Assembly (NCBI GenBank): GCA_027084065.1
Contig: JALWLR010000079.1
Coordinates: 1-6,492, forward strand
Direction of reading: 5' to 3'
DNA length: 6,492 nt
DNA from: Helicobacteraceae bacterium
Lineage (GTDB): Bacteria; Campylobacterota; Campylobacteria; Campylobacterales; Sulfurimonadaceae
Part shown: positions 4,129 to 6,492 of the stretch, piece by piece
Numbering within the stretch: position 1 is the stretch's first letter
Layout of the letters: every line of letters begins with the position of its first letter
Made by a program: the position numbers and the translations under genes
The notes under the pieces: generated by a model
Told to the model about the DNA's origin: nothing
Seen by the model: only the letters and a program-made list of their open reading frames with translations
Database searches by the model: none

Positions 4129-6492
4129 TTTCTTTCTCTTTCTTTTTTTTAGTTCCGTTTTACATGCAGTATCTTCGATGCATACCGGTATTCGTGCAAA
4201 AGAGCATGTCGTTTTGCAACTTCACTGGATTTATGACTACTCCTTTGCAGGTTTTATCATGGCAAAAGAGAAGGGGTTTTATGATGATGTTGGGCTGGAT
4301 GTCGAACTGCGTGAATACAAAACGGGAATGGACATTGAAGAGGAAGTGCTTTCAGGGCGGGCTAATTACGGTATTTACAATTCACAGATTCTTTTAGACT
4401 ATCTGCAAGGCAAGCCGCTTAAACTTCTTGGATCTTTTTTCAAGCGAGCGGCACTTGTTTTGGTAACCCAGCCAGATATCCGCAATGTATCGGATTTAAA
4501 GGGTAAAATTGTCATGGGAGGGACGAAAAAAGACTTCTTTATCAATTTTCAGCCCTTTTTTCAAAAATATCATCTAGATGTCGATGATGTCAAACTTATG
4601 CCACATACTTACAGGGTAAAGGAGTTTATAGAGAAAAAAGTCGATGCAATGACTGCATTTCTTTCAAACGAAGTTTTGGAACTGCGCTCAAAAGGGATAG
4701 AGTTCAATATTTTAGACCCTAGTGACGATAACTTTTTTGTCATGCAACTGGAGCTTTTTACATCGCAAAAAGAGTATGCCGCTCATCCAAAACGTGCAAA
4801 AAATTTTATACTTGCATCCATAAAAGGGTGGGAGTACGCTTTTGCACATCCTCAAGAGACAATAGAGACGATATTTCGAAAATACAATCGCGGTTACACA
4901 AAAGAAAAACTTGCATCCGAAGCAGCGGCAATAGAGCGGCTCATACTTCCCTATACCTATGAGATAGGAAGTATAGATAGAAGCTTCATTAAAAAGCAGG
5001 CTGCTTTGTTTCGTCGCTACTATGGTATACAAGAGGATCGATCTCTTGAAGAGTACATTTTCGACCCTTACAGACACAATACTCCAAGCTTGACCTTTAA
5101 AGAGAGAAAATATATTCAAAACCATCCAAGCATCCCACTGTGTGTTTACAACGATCTTTTTCCGTTAGATGGCTCTGTCGATGGAAAACAGACGGGAATA
5201 ATGGGCGATATTTTCAAACTTATTTCCCAGCGCTCCGGACTTCGTTTTAATGTTGTTCCGGCCGATAACTTCGAAGAAATTACTAAAAATATAAGAGAGA
5301 AGAGATGTGACGTACTTTCCGTAGCGACTCCTGAGATTGCTCAAAATTTCAATCTGTACGTTACCGATGTTTTTAGCAGCAGCTATTTTGCCATTTTAAC
5401 CGCAATAGACAAACCATACGTGAAAAACCCATCTTTACTAAAGGGAAAGACCCTTTTGATGAAAGACCCTTATCTTATGAGATATTTACAAAAGTTTTAT
5501 CCTTATTTGAATTTCTCTTTAGTGATGGACTCTGAAGAGATGGTTCGACAAGTGATGCAAAACAGAGCGTATGGTATTGTTTTGCTGGATGAACAGGCGG
5601 ATTATTTCATTGACATGTACGGTTTGGGAAAACTCAAACTCGGTGGTTTTCTTGGCAAAAGCAACCCTGTAGAAGCTGTAATTGGCATTCAAAAAAGCGA
5701 ACCTGTTTTAGCTTCGATAGTAGAAAAAAGTATACGTACGATAACTCCTGGAGAAATTAGCGAAATTCGCAATAGCTGGCATATGACACGCTATCACAAA
5801 CAGATTGATTATCAGATTGTGTTTGAGATTATAGCGGTAATGTTACTTGTTTTTGCGGTTATGTACTACTATCAGAGGAAGATAAAAAATTTCAATAACG
5901 AGCTTGAGCGAAAAGTTGAAGAGAAGACACAGGAGCTGCGCCAAATCAATGAACAGCTTGAAAAGCTAGTAGAGCAAAAAGTTGAAGAGATTGTACAAAA
6001 AGACCGAATTTTGGCTATTCAGTCCAAACAGGCGATCATGGGAGAGATGATTACGATGATAGCTCATCAGTGGAGACAGCCGCTCAATACGCTTACACTT
6101 CAAATCTCCAATTTACAGCTTCGAAGACTTATGGGTGAGATTGTCGACATTGAAGAGTATGACAAAACACTGGAGCAGATAAGTCGAACTATTACCTATC
6201 TTTCCGAGACTATCGATGATTTTCAAACATTTTTTCATCCAGATCGCGAGCTTTCAAAGGCAGATCTTAAAGAGCTAATAGAGCGGGCTTTGAATTTTGT
6301 CAAACCGCGTCTAAAGGGAAAAAATATAGATATAGAACTGCATGTAGAAGAGGGTATAGAGCTTAATGTCTATGTTAATGAGTTGATACAGGTGCTGCTC
6401 AATATTTTAAACAATGCAATCGATGCTCTTTTAGAGTGCGGCAAAGAGCAAAAGAAAATCATCATAAAAGCCGAAGTAAAGGAGTATGTACG
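4106..6492 (+). CDS. membrane sensor histidine kinase with two tandem periplasmic-binding domains (3' end outside window)
   Basis: One uninterrupted frame gives 795 residues and continues past the window. Residues 1-21 are a signal peptide (MHNLLVRSFFLFLFFSSVLHA). An NMT1/THI5/SsuA-like domain spans about 34-260, opening VVLQLHWIYDYSFAGFIMAK, with LKGKIVMGG at 131-139. A second, SBP_bac_3-like domain spans about 331-558, opening FKERKYIQNHPSIPLCVYND, with GIMGDIFKLIS at 364-374. A transmembrane helix (about 570-588) and a charged coiled coil (about 592-640) lead to the H-box AHQWRQPLN with phosphoacceptor H654. The N-box is NELIQVLLNILNNAIDAL (758-775). The ATP-lid G-boxes would lie beyond the edge. 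It is probably an inner-membrane kinase that senses a small periplasmic molecule and phosphorylates a response regulator not seen here. NMT1/THI5-like domains bind thiamine-pyrimidine precursors, sulfonates or similar compounds; the ligand here is unknown. It is translationally coupled to the deoxyribosyltransferase gene. Confidence 0.9.
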   Translation, partial: MHNLLVRSFFLFLFFSSVLHAVSSMHTGIRAKEHVVLQLHWIYDYSFAGFIMAKEKGFYDDVGLDVELREYKTGMDIEEEVLSGRANYGIYNSQILLDYLQGKPLKLLGSFFKRAALVLVTQPDIRNVSDLKGKIVMGGTKKDFFINFQPFFQKYHLDVDDVKLMPHTYRVKEFIEKKVDAMTAFLSNEVLELRSKGIEFNILDPSDDNFFVMQLELFTSQKEYAAHPKRAKNFILASIKGWEYAFAHPQETIETIFRKYNRGYTKEKLASEAAAIERLILPYTYEIGSIDRSFIKKQAALFRRYYGIQEDRSLEEYIFDPYRHNTPSLTFKERKYIQNHPSIPLCVYNDLFPLDGSVDGKQTGIMGDIFKLISQRSGLRFNVVPADNFEEITKNIREKRCDVLSVATPEIAQNFNLYVTDVFSSSYFAILTAIDKPYVKNPSLLKGKTLLMKDPYLMRYLQKFYPYLNFSLVMDSEEMVRQVMQNRAYGIVLLDEQADYFIDMYGLGKLKLGGFLGKSNPVEAVIGIQKSEPVLASIVEKSIRTITPGEISEIRNSWHMTRYHKQIDYQIVFEIIAVMLLVFAVMYYYQRKIKNFNNELERKVEEKTQELRQINEQLEKLVEQKVEEIVQKDRILAIQSKQAIMGEMITMIAHQWRQPLNTLTLQISNLQLRRLMGEIVDIEEYDKTLEQISRTITYLSETIDDFQTFFHPDRELSKADLKELIERALNFVKPRLKGKNIDIELHVEEGIELNVYVNELIQVLLNILNNAIDALLECGKEQKKIIIKAEVKEYV
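4943..4974 (+). repeat. imperfect inverted repeat inside the sensor kinase gene
   Basis: The arms ATACTTCC (4943-4950) and GGAAGTAT (4967-4974) are exact complements. After a single bulged C (4951), TAT/ATA adds three more pairs, leaving a 9-nt loop. It falls in the hinge between the two binding domains (LILPYTYEIGSID). No T run follows, so it is not a standard terminator. Confidence 0.4.

Noticed and set aside
4164..4397. 77-codon + strand frame
   Set aside because: It lies wholly inside the signal peptide and first binding domain of the sensor kinase in another frame, and its product has no family resemblance.
4712..5125. 137-codon frame on the - strand
   Set aside because: It is antisense to well-supported binding-domain sequence. 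Its Cys/Phe/Leu-rich product is typical of the reverse strand of a gene and shows no domain.
5903..5990. Direct repeat in the kinase gene (two copies resembling AAAGTTGAAGAGA)
   Set aside because: It is explained by the heptad pattern of the coiled coil (KVEEK and KVEEI), which reuses the same codons. It is not a separate DNA element.
1..6492. CRISPR array, tRNA, rRNA, transposase or attachment site
   Set aside because: No regularly spaced repeats, cloverleaf-like sequence, transposase motifs or flanking inverted repeats were seen while reading both strands.

Overview
The window looks like part of a chromosome from a Campylobacterota (epsilonproteobacterial) organism. The clues are a moderately low GC content, short gaps or overlaps between genes, a histidine kinase with the AHQWRQPLN H-box common in that group, and a BatD-like tail ending in a KLLPYKDN-type cytoplasmic domain. 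This placement rests on protein style only. No rRNA, tRNA, CRISPR array or insertion sequence is visible. Every intact gene reads on the + strand.

Layout: (1) 1-488 is the 3' end of a gene that starts outside the window. Its product resembles the C-terminus of BatD, an aerotolerance-type membrane protein. (2) 489-1241 has no intact gene. It holds a decayed signalling gene: a good start with a signal peptide at 556, then pieces of a receiver domain in alternating frames with stops, then the front of an HPt domain that ends before its phospho-histidine helix. (3) 1234-3567 is a complete, tightly overlapping three-gene AmmeMemoRadiSam cluster: amrA (AMMECR1 family), amrS (radical SAM) and amrB (MEMO1 family). 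(4) 3616-4128 encodes a nucleoside 2-deoxyribosyltransferase-family protein. (5) From 4106 to the window end runs an intact but unfinished reading frame for a large membrane sensor kinase. It carries two different periplasmic-binding-protein domains, a transmembrane helix, a coiled coil, an H-box and an N-box.

How the genes work together: amrA overlaps amrS by 20 nt, and amrS and amrB share an ATGA stop/start, so the three proteins are very probably made together. AMMECR1, MEMO1 and this radical SAM family recur together across bacteria and archaea. I cannot name their shared substrate from the sequence. After a 48-nt gap with a TATAAT-like element, the deoxyribosyltransferase and sensor kinase genes overlap by 23 nt and form a second coupled pair. 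The best candidate for an under-described system is the amr cluster together with this nucleotide-related enzyme and two-domain sensor. That five-gene link is inferred from position alone.
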